A stretch of DNA of 64,000 bases from positions 1-64,000 of the forward strand of contig JAKPQQ010000237.1 of assembly GCA_029557215.1 (NCBI GenBank), given 5' to 3'. Numbering within the stretch: position 1 is the first letter of the stretch; every line of letters starts with the position of its first letter. Both the position numbers and the translations under genes were made by a program. Source of the DNA: Fibrobacterota bacterium. Its GTDB lineage: Bacteria; Fibrobacterota; Fibrobacteria; UBA5070. The notes under the pieces are model-generated. The model was not told where the DNA came from and did not search any database. It saw nothing but the letters and a program-made list of their open reading frames with translations. This document shows, piece by piece, positions 7,701 to 16,110 of the stretch.

Positions 7701-10179
7701 CCGTCGGATCCTGTCGCAGGAGTGGATTTCCACGTCCGGTGGCGAGGCGAACTGGAAGACCAAGGTCACCGAGGAGATGCGGCCCGGGGTGTACGTCCAG
7801 GTGACCCAGTTGCAGACCTGGCCGGTGCCCACCGACAGGCCTCTGCGCATGTGGGGTCTGGTGCCGGTCGCCGTGGTGGATCCCGCCACGCGATTGAAGC
7901 CGGAAATCGAGCTTCCCGCCGAACTGCGCCCGGAAAGCAAGGCGAAGATCCGGATCCGCGAAGGCGGCAAGAGAGCGATGCAGGCGATGGTTGCGGTGGT
8001 CGACGAAGGCCTGTTGGACCTCACCCGGTTCAAGACGCCCGAACCGTGGCCGGGCTTCTACGGCAAGGAAGCCCTGCGGGTCGTGGGCTGGGACATGCAC
8101 GACCAGGTGATGGAAGCCTGGGAGGGACGGGTGGATCGCCTGTTCGCCGTGGGTGGCGACGACGATGCGCGCCGCAAGATGGACGGGGCCAAGGGCAATC
8201 CCTTCCCGCCGATGGTGGTCGTGATGGGGCCGATCGAAATCCCCAAAGGGGGCAAGGAGATCGAGATCGACGTGCCGCGCTACACCGGCTCGGTCCGGGT
8301 GATGGTCGTGGCGTCGTCGGGCGTCGCCTTCGGATCGGCCGAAAAGGCCGTGCCCGTGCGGGCTCCTGTCATGGCGCTGCTCACCGTGCCGCGCGGCATG
8401 GCTCCGGGCGACAAGGCCGACATCCCCGTCACGGTGTTTTCCGACCGCGAGGGATCCGTGTCGGTGAAGCTTTCGCTGGAAGGCGGGGCCGTGATCGAAG
8501 GTGGTGCCGAACGGACCGTGCGGTTCAAGGAGGCGGGCGACCAGGTCGTGACGTTTTCCGTCAAAGCTTCCGCGCTCGGCACGGTGGCCGTCCACGCCGT
8601 GGCGTCGGGAGCCCACGGCAAGGCGAGCGTCGACCAGCCGCTGGAAGTGAGGCTGCCCGGCGAAATGCGGGCTATCGTGCAGGAGGGTTCTCCGATTGCA
8701 GGCCAGGTCTGGAGCGTTCCGTTCGAGGCGTTCGGGGCCGAAGGCACGCGGAAGATGCGCCTGGAATTCTCTTCGATCGGCCTGTTGGGCCTGGAGAAGC
8801 GTCTTGACGACCTGATCCGCTATCCCCACGGATGCCTGGAACAGACGATGTCGGGCGCGTTGCCGCAGGTGTTCCTGCGAAAGCTCCTGCCCGATGCCGA
8901 CGAAGCGCGTTTGAAGCAGGCCGATGCGAATGTCGCGTCGGGACTGGAGAAGCTTCGGACCTTCCAGACCGCGTCCGGCGCATTCTCCCTTTGGCCGGGC
9001 GAGGGGCGTCCCTACGAATGGGGCACGCTGTGGGCGGGACGGTTCCTGTTGGCCGCCAAGGCGGCCGGTCACGCGCCGCAGGCCACCATCTGGGATCCGT
9101 ACCTTCTGCATCTGGTGGATGCATCGGCTCGCTGGAAGCCGGGAGCCTACGCGCGCCGCGGCGACACCCTGGCGCAGGTGGTGCGTCTGGACATCCTCGC
9201 CCAGGCGGGCAAGCCCGATCTGGCACGCATGAACCAGCTGCGTCCGGCGAACCTGAGGGATCTGGAACGCTGGATCCTGGCCGCGGCGTACGTTTCCGCG
9301 GGGCGCTCCGATGCCGGACAGGAACTGGCATCCAAGGCCGGAACCTCGGTTTCCGACGCGCGCAGCCTGGGCGAATGGCTGTGGTCCGACGTCCGCGACC
9401 GCGCGATGATGCTCGAGGCCATGGTGCGCGTCGGCGAACAGGAGAAATCGCTCGAGCTGTTCAAGTCGCTGCGGGCCACGGTGCGCGACGGGAACATGTG
9501 GCTTTCCACCCAGGAAGGCGGCACCGCCCTGTGGTCGTTCGCGAGCTGGCTGGACAAGCGCGGTTCGGGTCCCGCCTTCGAAGGCCAATGGCGCGTGGGC
9601 GGCGGCGCCTGGAAGAACGTCTCGGGGAGCAAGGGGACCGTGCTGGTGGAACTCCCCGCCAACGCCACCGGGCCGCTGGAAGTCCGCAATTCGGGCAAAG
9701 GGGCGCTGGACGTCCTGTTCACGCGGATCGGCATCGATCCTCCGGGGACGCCTCCTCCTCCCGCCAAGGGACTGGCGCTTTCGATCGAGTACCGCGACGC
9801 CAAGGGGACGTCCATCGATCCCGCTTCGATCAAGCTCGGCGACGATTTCCGCATCCATGCGACGATCTCCAACACGACCAGCCAGTACCTGGACAATCTC
9901 GCGATGGTCCAGGTGTTCCCGGGCGGCTGGGAGATCCGCAACGACCGCCTGGAAGGCGCGGCGGGAGTCGAATCCAACGCCATGCGCAGGGTGGAGTTCC
10001 GCGACGATCGGGTGTTCCACTACCTGGCGCTGGCCCCCGGCAAGTCGACGAGCGTGGTGGTTGGCGCCAGAGCCGCCTATGCCGGCACCTACCTGCGGCC
10101 CGGCGCCTTCGTGTCGGCGATGTACGACGGCTCGATCCAGGCCGCGGCCACGGGCGGGACCGCGGTGGTCGCGCCGTAG
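4702..10179 (+). CDS. Bacterial alpha-2-macroglobulin lipoprotein
   Basis: 1825 residues, close to the usual size of the family. The N-terminus has a lipoprotein signal peptide ending in LSVGC, so it should be a lipid-anchored periplasmic protein. A long series of macroglobulin beta-domains follows, with ERGVYRPGDSIFLGC (about residue 620) typical of the MG domains. The thioester motif YPHGCLEQ has its cysteine near residue 1378, followed by the helical complement-like domain. These proteins trap proteases that cut their bait region and couple to them through the thioester. Many bacterial relatives are paired with a PbpC peptidoglycan synthase; that partner is not next to it here. An acidic low-complexity stretch (DEHEGSEGDEDYED, near residue 470) is unusual. 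The ATG at 4702 follows GGAG. Confidence 0.92.
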   Translation: MSRSSSRILAAAFFATLAVLSVGCRKPVVFDPMSATEEALASRELESVTQGVVGARGPIVIKFRHPWAADDEVGKDASSKWLKFEPSIDGRLWWKDHQTLVFEPEDDLEPGELHVGSLDLPGLADDKRLPEYRFAVVSATRTVELEPQGFEKSEGDLWKLSVRVEFSSPPKGAAEKWFDIDQDGADPKVKWTPSGAEDGSGVLVVDGIRRNGEKLSIKVDAGEAGLESDVSLPAMRIPLADRLGVLWAGQRGSEGRNGFDVLLSDPAAPVADLEGLAKVEGVPGAVQIEQNGARLRLSWTAKPGEANLVLESGLPGADGRKLEKRFELAGEFADSKPMAMFRGSGNILPSPGGNQVHFFSVNLSRLRVVVRRVDPSNIPEFLYSSNLSGNGGYHRQLGEVVWDRVIQLGAKRNTTLEGSLDLGQMLSKNGAGLYTVELEKQRQGMLYACDEKTKPESGAIGERRDDEHEGSEGDEDYEDMRWGERDNPCAPSYWYQGWGERVSRNVLVSDLGLMAWRDPNGNLVGVAHDLVTADPWKGVKIEVLKPNDAVAAQGQTDGEGFAELAGTLSGTLVRASAEKDGKTHLGYLRLNDGEARNVSKFDVGGESDPDGLRLFLYSERGVYRPGDSIFLGCILRGEDGRILDKLPLKMTLRDPQGRAVATTVQRSAADGHFAWRLATRPEDATGRWSVLAEAGPAQTALSVLVETVRPNRMKIELDAKSIQVGGQNTTIRSHWLSGGSAAGLKAKVEMSLSPKRVAPKGMEGYSFEDPTRERSGTDEAVVWEGVLNAEGAASFRLPVPDEGVSGPMTAWVRSRVFEPGGQASVDRVGLPLWPFGHYAGLRIRTRDGWDWTSTGEPVDFDVVSVGTDLKPAQGRKMEIVVYRNSRWWWWENGERYLGFLDRSETREVARLNTVSGQGVVYKPDSSGQYLVLAKDLESGHVSGASFHAWGRGDDAGGQAGQAPVMLRLQAVKDTVEPGQQLEVRFPSAKNGKALVQVMRGRRILSQEWISTSGGEANWKTKVTEEMRPGVYVQVTQLQTWPVPTDRPLRMWGLVPVAVVDPATRLKPEIELPAELRPESKAKIRIREGGKRAMQAMVAVVDEGLLDLTRFKTPEPWPGFYGKEALRVVGWDMHDQVMEAWEGRVDRLFAVGGDDDARRKMDGAKGNPFPPMVVVMGPIEIPKGGKEIEIDVPRYTGSVRVMVVASSGVAFGSAEKAVPVRAPVMALLTVPRGMAPGDKADIPVTVFSDREGSVSVKLSLEGGAVIEGGAERTVRFKEAGDQVVTFSVKASALGTVAVHAVASGAHGKASVDQPLEVRLPGEMRAIVQEGSPIAGQVWSVPFEAFGAEGTRKMRLEFSSIGLLGLEKRLDDLIRYPHGCLEQTMSGALPQVFLRKLLPDADEARLKQADANVASGLEKLRTFQTASGAFSLWPGEGRPYEWGTLWAGRFLLAAKAAGHAPQATIWDPYLLHLVDASARWKPGAYARRGDTLAQVVRLDILAQAGKPDLARMNQLRPANLRDLERWILAAAYVSAGRSDAGQELASKAGTSVSDARSLGEWLWSDVRDRAMMLEAMVRVGEQEKSLELFKSLRATVRDGNMWLSTQEGGTALWSFASWLDKRGSGPAFEGQWRVGGGAWKNVSGSKGTVLVELPANATGPLEVRNSGKGALDVLFTRIGIDPPGTPPPPAKGLALSIEYRDAKGTSIDPASIKLGDDFRIHATISNTTSQYLDNLAMVQVFPGGWEIRNDRLEGAAGVESNAMRRVEFRDDRVFHYLALAPGKSTSVVVGARAAYAGTYLRPGAFVSAMYDGSIQAAATGGTAVVAP

Positions 10180-10199
10180 GCCGGCACGGGCCTTGGGAT

Positions 10200-10207
10200 T
10201 ACCTTTC
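10200..10207 (+). promoter_or_regulatory. TAnnTTTS -10-like box, ADP-ribosylglycohydrolase gene
   Basis: TACCTTTC, five bases before the ATG at 10213. There is no Shine-Dalgarno sequence between box and start, so the transcript should begin at or very near the ATG. No -35 hexamer is recognisable. Confidence 0.45.
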
Positions 10208-10212
10208 GCTCC

Positions 10213-11136
10213 ATGACAGAATCCATTGAACAGTCCCTTTCCAACCGCGCCCAAGGCTGCCTCCTGGGGTTGGCTTGCGGCAACGCCCTGGGAGTCCCGT
10301 TCGAGGATGTCTGGCCGGCGTCGGAAATCTTCAGGAAGACCTCGGGGAGCGTGCGGGAAATCGATCCGTCGGAAAAGGAAAAGCCTTGGGACGACGACAC
10401 GGCCCAGGCCGTCGTCGTGGCCGAGGCGTTGGCCGATGCGGGACAGCTGGGGATGCGCACCCTCGCGCAGCGCCTGGTGGTCTGGCGCTCCCGCTCGCCC
10501 CGCGGGATTCCCACCCTGGTCGATCGCGTCCTGGACGAGGTCGAGGGCGAAGTGCCCGTGGAAGAGGCCAGCGAAGACGCCTTCCAGCGCCTGGGACGCA
10601 ACTGGAGCGCCAACAACGCGGCCGTGGTCCGTTCCATTCCCGTCGCGATCAAATTCTGTCGGGATCCGCACAGGATCGCTTCCGAAACCGGAGTGGCCGC
10701 CAAGGTCACGCATTGGAATCCGTTGTGCGTGTGGTCGGCGGTGGCCCTGAACCTGGCCATCGCCACGGTCCTGCGGGAAGAAGCTCTGCTTCCAGCCGCC
10801 TTGGCCGAAGAAGTCCGCGGCCACGGCGCGCCGGATTCCGTCTGCGACGCCGTTCGCGCTTCGCGGGCGCCGCTTTCCATGTTCCTCCTGGACGGCAAGG
10901 CGAAGTCCTACACGCTCAAGGCGATGCAGGTGGGGCTGTGGGCCCTCCAGACCGAAGGAAACGTGGAAGATCTGCTGGAAGCCGTGATCCTGGAAGGTGG
11001 CGACACCGACACCAACGCCGCGGTGGCGGGGGCTGCGCTCGGGGCGCGCCATGGGGTCCAAGCCTTGCCGGGACGCTGGATCGCCGCGATCCGCGATGCG
11101 GAACAGATCGCCCAATTGGCGCAACGGCTGGTTTAG
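10213..11136 (+). CDS. ADP-ribosylglycohydrolase family protein
   Basis: 307 residues of the DraG/ARH family, which remove ADP-ribose from proteins or related substrates using two magnesium ions. GCLLGLACGNALGVPFED opens the domain. The metal-binding clusters DDDTAQ (about residue 57) and GGDTDTNAAVAGAALGARHG (about residue 260) are both present, so the enzyme should be active. It has no signal peptide and is probably cytoplasmic. It lies directly after the alpha-2-macroglobulin gene but has its own -10-like box 33 bp downstream of that stop. No ADP-ribosyltransferase gene is nearby, so the substrate is unknown. Confidence 0.9.
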   Translation: MTESIEQSLSNRAQGCLLGLACGNALGVPFEDVWPASEIFRKTSGSVREIDPSEKEKPWDDDTAQAVVVAEALADAGQLGMRTLAQRLVVWRSRSPRGIPTLVDRVLDEVEGEVPVEEASEDAFQRLGRNWSANNAAVVRSIPVAIKFCRDPHRIASETGVAAKVTHWNPLCVWSAVALNLAIATVLREEALLPAALAEEVRGHGAPDSVCDAVRASRAPLSMFLLDGKAKSYTLKAMQVGLWALQTEGNVEDLLEAVILEGGDTDTNAAVAGAALGARHGVQALPGRWIAAIRDAEQIAQLAQRLV

Positions 11137-11137
11137 A

Positions 11138-12892
11138 TCAAAGCGACTGTTTGGCTCCGAAGCTGACCAGCCACGATTTGCGTTCGCCGTCGCCGATAGG
11201 GCGGCTGATCGAGAGGTGGTTCACCACGCCGCTGATCGAGCGGGTCATCCCGAAGCGCAAGCCCACACCCATGCCCGTCTTCCAGTCGCCGCGGTCACTC
11301 CATGTGGCTTCGTTCGAGACCCGCCCCGTCCCCCCGAAGACGGCCAGCGCCGGGGCCACCGTGAGCGCCTCCAAGGGTGGAGTCCAGCGAAGCTCGGCAC
11401 CCGACAGAAAACGTCCGCGCCCCGTGAACGCGCGGGCGGGGTATCCCGGAAGGCCGTTGTCCTCGCCCAAGGAAAGCTGGGAGCGGTACACGGGTACCCC
11501 GTAGATCGCATCGTTGCTCACAGAAAGGATGGTCTGGAAACGCGACGAAGGGATCCAGCGTGCCTCGAGCCTGGTGGTGGACGTACCCTTGCGGGCATCG
11601 GCGCCTTCGAAGAAACTCTTCCAGGTGGTGGCAGCGGTGTGATAGACGTTCCACGCAATTCCCGTCCACGAAGCCGATGCCTGGGCCAGGCCGTCGTCGC
11701 GCACGTCGCCGCTCGAAAGTACGTTCGCGTAGGCCGACATGGCGAGCTGCCATCCCAGCGGGATGTCTTCCGTCCACTTGAGGTTGTTGAAGTTGTTCAA
11801 CCGCACGTGGTCGATGCCGCGCACGGAGAGCGCCAGCCCCAGGCGTCGATCGTCGCGGTGAGGTTGAGGCGCGCGCCAGGCGAGGTAGTATGGGTCCTGG
11901 CGCGTCGCGTCGAGCTTGGCCGAGTCCACCGTGAACGCCCCCTTGGCCGATGCGACGCTGTCGAGTTCGCTCTCGGCGACCAACGAAATCCCCAACCGGG
12001 TGCTTTCGCCCCAATAACGGATGAGCGACGCGCGTGTCCAGCGGAACCGGCTGTCGGGCTGCACGGCGAAGAGCGCGTCGTTGCTCCAGGTCGCCCCGTA
12101 CTCCCGCGTGAAGCGCTCGCGCACCGACGGAGTCGCCAGGATCCGCCGCTGGTAGACCCTGTCCCTCCCCTCCAGCGTCCAGGCCCAGCGCTGGTAGCGC
12201 GAGCGGTTGGGGTAGCCGACCGTGAAGGCCAGGTCGTGGCCGTCGTTGAGGTCCACGTAGGATGCCTGAATCTGCCCGCCCGGCGCGAAAACCGCGGTGT
12301 TCGCGTAGTCGAATGTCCAGCCGCGCTGCAGCTCGGTGGATGAATACACGATGCTCAGATCCTGCCCTGTGCCCAGCAGGTTGGCCTCGCGGATCCCCAG
12401 GAACCAATTGAACTCACCGCCCGAACGACCCATGCTGAAGGGAGTCGCCGAACTCCAGCGGTCCCACGATTCAGCGCGTAGAGCCAGACGCCCGTCGTCC
12501 AGGCGCAGGGTATCGACACGCGCGTCGGCGAGAAACCTCTCCAAGCGCAGAAGCCTCCCCGCCTCCTTGAGCCGGAGGGAATCGGGCCGGTCGCCGGGTT
12601 TCAGGATCAGGCGCTTGCGGATGGTCGCGTCCGATGTGCGCGAATGGAGTACGTGGTCGCGCAGCCATTCCAACACTTGGAAGGCCAGGCTGTCGCCGGC
12701 CGTGAGGACCTTCGCGTCTTCCAATGCGCCATGTCGCAGCACGATCACGGTGTCCAGGTGTTCCGAAGCTGCAGGAACGGACGGCGTCGGGGCGAACGGA
12801 TCGGCAAGCGTGTCCCCCAACGGAGACGATGGCGCAGAAATGGCGATTGTCGCGAGCAGGATGGCGAGCATTCGAGCCAAAATAGCTGCCAT
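11138..12892 (-). CDS. Omp85/BamA-like outer-membrane barrel with a single POTRA
   Basis: 584 residues. After a signal peptide (MAAILARMLAILLATIAISA), residues of roughly 75-125 look like one POTRA unit (RKRLILKPGD followed by RLLRLERFL). The rest is rich in alternating, aromatic-bounded beta strands as in a 16-strand barrel, and NGLPGYPARAF near residue 480 is reminiscent of the conserved loop-6 region of Omp85 proteins. It is much shorter than BamA, closer to short Omp85 or surface-antigen proteins. It probably assembles or exports another envelope protein, but no substrate gene is adjacent. Start at 12892 gives a normal n-region; 12904 (GTG) or 12871 (ATG) are possible. It is divergent from ruvB with about 30 bp between starts. 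Confidence 0.7.
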   Translation of the reverse strand: MAAILARMLAILLATIAISAPSSPLGDTLADPFAPTPSVPAASEHLDTVIVLRHGALEDAKVLTAGDSLAFQVLEWLRDHVLHSRTSDATIRKRLILKPGDRPDSLRLKEAGRLLRLERFLADARVDTLRLDDGRLALRAESWDRWSSATPFSMGRSGGEFNWFLGIREANLLGTGQDLSIVYSSTELQRGWTFDYANTAVFAPGGQIQASYVDLNDGHDLAFTVGYPNRSRYQRWAWTLEGRDRVYQRRILATPSVRERFTREYGATWSNDALFAVQPDSRFRWTRASLIRYWGESTRLGISLVAESELDSVASAKGAFTVDSAKLDATRQDPYYLAWRAPQPHRDDRRLGLALSVRGIDHVRLNNFNNLKWTEDIPLGWQLAMSAYANVLSSGDVRDDGLAQASASWTGIAWNVYHTAATTWKSFFEGADARKGTSTTRLEARWIPSSRFQTILSVSNDAIYGVPVYRSQLSLGEDNGLPGYPARAFTGRGRFLSGAELRWTPPLEALTVAPALAVFGGTGRVSNEATWSDRGDWKTGMGVGLRFGMTRSISGVVNHLSISRPIGDGERKSWLVSFGAKQSL

Positions 12893-12904
12893 TCTTCGGG
12901 GCAC

Positions 12905-12912
12905 TAACTTTG
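12905..12912 (+). promoter_or_regulatory. TAnnTTTS -10-like box, ruvB
   Basis: TAACTTTG, nine bases before the ruvB ATG and without a Shine-Dalgarno sequence. The box lies between the divergent ruvB and Omp85-like genes. Confidence 0.45.
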
Positions 12913-12921
12913 ATGTGATCC

Positions 12922-13947
12922 ATGAGCGAAGACAGACTTCTGAATCCGGTGCAAAGGCCCGAAGATCTCGACAACGAGAACGTCCTGCGGCCGCGTCGGC
13001 TGGACGATTTCGTCGGGCAGCCCGAACTGCGCGAGAACCTGGGGATCTTCCTGCAGGCCGCCAGGGAGAGGAGCGAACCGCTGGACCACGTCCTGTTCGC
13101 CGGACCTCCCGGCCTGGGCAAGACCACGCTGGCGGCGATCATCGCTTCCGAAATGGGCTCCAGCCTCAAGGTCACGTCGGGACCGGTGCTCGACAAGCCT
13201 TCGGATCTCGCGGGCATGCTCACCAACCTGCAGCACGGCGATGTCCTGTTCATCGACGAGATCCACCGCCTGAGCCGCACCGTGGAGGAATACCTGTATC
13301 CCGCCATGGAGGACTTCGCGATCGACATCCTCCTGGAAAGCGGGCCTTCGGCGCGCTCGGTGCATCTGCCGCTGCCGCGCTTCACCCTGGTTGGGGCCAC
13401 CACCCGCACGGGCATGCTCACGGGGCCGCTGCGCGACCGGTTCGGACTCACGTTCCGGATGGACCCCTACAAGCCGCAGGAGATCGAAACCATCGCCCGC
13501 CGCACCGCGTCCATCCTGGGGTTCGGGCTCGACGCGGAAGCCGCCTCGCTGCTGGGCCGCCGCTGCCGCGGCACGCCGCGCGTGGTCAACCGGGTGGTGC
13601 GCCGGTGCCGCGACGTGGCGCAGGTCACCCGCAAGGAGGCCATCGACGCCGCGGTGGTGGAAAAGACGCTCGCGATCCTGGGGCTGGACGCGCTGGGTCT
13701 CGACGAGATGGATCGACGGATCCTGTCGACCCTGGTGGTGCGGTTCGACGGCGGCCCGCTGGGGCTGTCCACGTTGTCGGCGGCGCTCAACGAGGAGCCC
13801 GACACGATCGAGGAAGTCTACGAACCCTACCTCATCCAGTTGGGCCTGCTCGCGCGCACGCCGCGCGGGCGGGTGGCGACTCCCGCCGCCGCGCGCCACC
13901 TGGGCGTCAAGCCGACCGGCGCGTTCCAGGAAGGCCTGTTCGACTAG
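12922..13947 (+). CDS. ruvB: Holliday junction branch-migration helicase RuvB
   Basis: 341 residues, full length. RPRRLDDFVGQ, the Walker A motif GPPGLGKTT (about residue 61), Walker B FIDEIHR (about 111) and sensor region LVGATTRTGMLTGPLRDRFG identify the AAA+ motor; the C-terminal winged helix follows. RuvB drives branch migration with RuvA during recombinational repair. Neither ruvA nor ruvC is next to it. The stop codon shares the palindrome CTAG with the stop of the convergent hemerythrin-like gene. Confidence 0.97.
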   Translation: MSEDRLLNPVQRPEDLDNENVLRPRRLDDFVGQPELRENLGIFLQAARERSEPLDHVLFAGPPGLGKTTLAAIIASEMGSSLKVTSGPVLDKPSDLAGMLTNLQHGDVLFIDEIHRLSRTVEEYLYPAMEDFAIDILLESGPSARSVHLPLPRFTLVGATTRTGMLTGPLRDRFGLTFRMDPYKPQEIETIARRTASILGFGLDAEAASLLGRRCRGTPRVVNRVVRRCRDVAQVTRKEAIDAAVVEKTLAILGLDALGLDEMDRRILSTLVVRFDGGPLGLSTLSAALNEEPDTIEEVYEPYLIQLGLLARTPRGRVATPAAARHLGVKPTGAFQEGLFD

Positions 13948-14414
13948 GCTTGGAACCCCGACGAACCGGGGGCGACGTTGGTGCTTTCGTGCCAGGCCTT
14001 CGAGCGTTCCACCATGTCCTTGACCACGCGCCCCAGGTTCGCGTTCATCAGTCGATGGTGGTCGTAGAGCCACTCGATGCATTCCTTGCGCAGATCCTGC
14101 GCGAGCGCCACCGACGGCCCCTGGCTCGCGCAGGTGGAGCGGATCGTCGCGAAGGTCTTCAGGAACTTCTGGTGGGCGCTCTTGTGCTGCAGTTCGCCGC
14201 GGTCCCTGCAAAGGCTCATCGCTTCCTCTTCGCGTCGGAACGCCCGGATGGCCAGCGCGCCCACGAGCTTGAACCGGGCTTCCAGATGCGGCCAGTCCTC
14301 GTTGTTCAGCACCGACACCTGCAGCTGCTGGAGATGGTCCAACAGCTTGGGCAAGGCGTCGTCGACGTCCGGAAGGTGCACCGAAATGCTTGTGATGCGC
14401 TTCGAGATGGTCAT
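13944..14414 (-). CDS. Hemerythrin-like helical protein, degenerate iron site
   Basis: 156 residues, all predicted helical. The segment REEEAMSLCRDRGELQHKSA and, later, WLYDHHRLMNANL match the EE, H-x-x-x-H and WL-x-x-H regions of bacteriohemerythrins. The first H-x-Q-H helix is not recognisable, and the Asp ligand expected after WL-x-x-H is replaced (H-R-L-M-N). Oxygen or iron binding is therefore doubtful; a four-helix sensor or storage protein is possible. There is no signal peptide. It is convergent with ruvB and lies 87 bp beyond the purU stop, so it could be the last gene of the pepP-purU operon or stand alone. Confidence 0.6.
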   Translation of the reverse strand: MTISKRITSISVHLPDVDDALPKLLDHLQQLQVSVLNNEDWPHLEARFKLVGALAIRAFRREEEAMSLCRDRGELQHKSAHQKFLKTFATIRSTCASQGPSVALAQDLRKECIEWLYDHHRLMNANLGRVVKDMVERSKAWHESTNVAPGSSGFQA

Positions 14415-14500
14415 GATCCTGCTGCCCCAATGATAGCTTGGACACGGGTGCGGCGCCACCCGATTCGAACCCGAAGCGGATCGCGCGGGCCCGACATCGC

Positions 14501-15361
14501 CTATTCGAACACGATGGTCCGGTTGCGGTGGCGGATGACCCGGTGGGACAGATGCAGCCGCACCGCGCGGGAAAGCACCATCTTCTCCAGGTCGCGCCCC
14601 TTGCGGACGATGTCGTCGACCGTGTCGCGATGGCTGATGCGCACCACGTCCTGCCCGATGATGGGGCCTTCGTCCAGGTCTTCGGTCACGTAGTGGGCCG
14701 TCGCGCCGACGATCTTCACGCCGCGTTCCCAGGCCTGGTGGTACGGACGTCCGCCCTTGAAGGCGGGAAGGAACGAGTGGTGGATGTTGATCACCGGCGC
14801 CCGGCTTTGGGACAGGAATCGTCCCGACAGGACCTGCATGTAGCGCGCCAGCACGAACAGCTCCACCCCGGTCTCCGATGCCTTTTCCAGCACGGCGGAT
14901 TCCGACAGGGCCTTGGCCTGATCGTCGCCGGCCTTGGCGGGCAGGTCGATCCAGGGAATCCCGTAGTGGTCCACCAGCGGTTTGGCGTCCCGGTGGTTGC
15001 CGGCCACGAACGCGACCCCGCCCGGAAGTTCGGAGATGGAGAACCGGTGCAGGAGATCCACCAGGCAGTGGTCCTGCTTGGACACGAGGATCCCGATCTT
15101 GGGACGGTCGCTGGAAAAGCGCAGGCTCCAGTCCATGCCCATCGAGGTCGCGATGGGGGAGAACGCCGCCTTGAAGGATTCTGCGTCCAGCGAAAAGCCT
15201 TCGAGCTCCCATTCCAGTCTCAGGAACGAGGTCTTCTCGGCGAGATCCGCATGGTGGTCGGCGTGGACCAGGTTCGCGCCGTAGGTGTGCAAGAAGCCCG
15301 TCACGCGCGCCACGACGCCTTTCGCGTCGGGGCAGGACGACAGCAGGATGGCCGTCTTCAA
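14501..15361 (-). CDS. purU: Formyltetrahydrofolate deformylase PurU
   Basis: 286 residues: an N-terminal ACT-like regulatory domain (to about residue 80) and a formyltransferase-fold domain. INIHHSFLPAFKGGRPYHQA carries the catalytic Asn-His pair, and GATAHYVTEDLDEGPIIGQ the catalytic Asp; all are intact. The enzyme hydrolyses 10-formyl-THF to formate and THF, balancing one-carbon units and supplying formate to PurT. The TTG start at 15361 follows GGAG and overlaps the upstream lipoprotein stop as TTGA, so it is translationally coupled. Sharing an operon with a peptidase and a lipoprotein is unusual for purU. Confidence 0.95.
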   Translation of the reverse strand: MKTAILLSSCPDAKGVVARVTGFLHTYGANLVHADHHADLAEKTSFLRLEWELEGFSLDAESFKAAFSPIATSMGMDWSLRFSSDRPKIGILVSKQDHCLVDLLHRFSISELPGGVAFVAGNHRDAKPLVDHYGIPWIDLPAKAGDDQAKALSESAVLEKASETGVELFVLARYMQVLSGRFLSQSRAPVINIHHSFLPAFKGGRPYHQAWERGVKIVGATAHYVTEDLDEGPIIGQDVVRISHRDTVDDIVRKGRDLEKMVLSRAVRLHLSHRVIRHRNRTIVFE

Positions 15362-16110
15362 GGGATCTCCACCAGGAACGGATCCGAGCCGATGGACTTC
15401 AACGAGCCACCGGCGAACAGCAGGGGGCGCGTGGAGGCGATGTCCAGGCGGGGGAGGGAGTCCTCGTCGTCGAGCAGGCTTCCCGAGCGGACCTTCACCC
15501 AGATCTTCAACGTGGCGCCTTTTCGAGTCGTGATGGAGCTTTCGAGCGGACGGGCCAGGGTGGTCATCTTGGCCACCACGACATGTTCGATCGTGGTTGG
15601 ATCGATCACCTGCCACGCAGTGGTGGCAACGGACGCGAGGTTCTGGTCGCTCGGCGAATTCCATTTGAACATCAGGGTGTCCGACGACTGGACCTTCACG
15701 TCGAAGATCGTCTTGCGATTGTAGGTGTCCAGCTTGTCGGCATCGGAACTGGCGACCATGTGGAGCGTGGAATCGACCAGGTAGAACACGAGTCCCCTGG
15801 CCTGGCCGCCGGGAACGTTCGGAAATCCCGCGAGGGAGCTCGAGAAAAGCGTCTTGACCGCGGTTCCGGTGTCCCATGCGGGTTCCCAGAACGCCGAAGA
15901 GGGCGTCTCGCCGGAGGGCTCTCCGGTTCCGTCGGAGTCGCCGTCGCCGCCGTTGTTCCCGCCGTTGTTTCCGCTTCCGGAGCTGGAGGTCGACCCTCCG
16001 ATCGCGGTCGTCGCGCAGGTGCTGTCGGAGTCGGCGCAGCCGGGCGCCGTGCCCCGGTCGCAGGCGGCCAGCACGATCGCAGAAGCGAGAAGGATGGTTC
16101 CTGTCTTCAT
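15358..16110 (-). CDS. Uncharacterised lipoprotein with Gly/Ser/Asn linker
   Basis: 250 residues. A lipoprotein signal peptide (ILLASAIVLAAC) is followed by a low-complexity linker rich in Ser, Gly, Asn and Asp (about residues 38-68), then a roughly 180-residue globular, beta-rich domain with no recognised family. The linker suggests a domain held away from the membrane. It starts with ATGA overlapping the pepP stop and ends with TTGA onto purU, so the three genes are probably one transcript. Function unknown. Confidence 0.8.
   Translation of the reverse strand: MKTGTILLASAIVLAACDRGTAPGCADSDSTCATTAIGGSTSSSGSGNNGGNNGGDGDSDGTGEPSGETPSSAFWEPAWDTGTAVKTLFSSSLAGFPNVPGGQARGLVFYLVDSTLHMVASSDADKLDTYNRKTIFDVKVQSSDTLMFKWNSPSDQNLASVATTAWQVIDPTTIEHVVVAKMTTLARPLESSITTRKGATLKIWVKVRSGSLLDDEDSLPRLDIASTRPLLFAGGSLKSIGSDPFLVEIP

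Noticed and set aside
4228-11124. A very long open frame (about 2300 codons) on the minus strand opposite the alpha-2-macroglobulin and glycohydrolase genes.
   Set aside because: It is a shadow of GC-rich coding DNA: composition is His/Arg/Gly/Asp-rich, with no domain, while the plus strand has clear families.
14450-14480. A GGTTCGAATC-like T-arm sequence on the minus strand near the purU end, suggesting a tRNA.
   Set aside because: The flanking bases do not form a T stem, and no acceptor, D or anticodon arm can be drawn.
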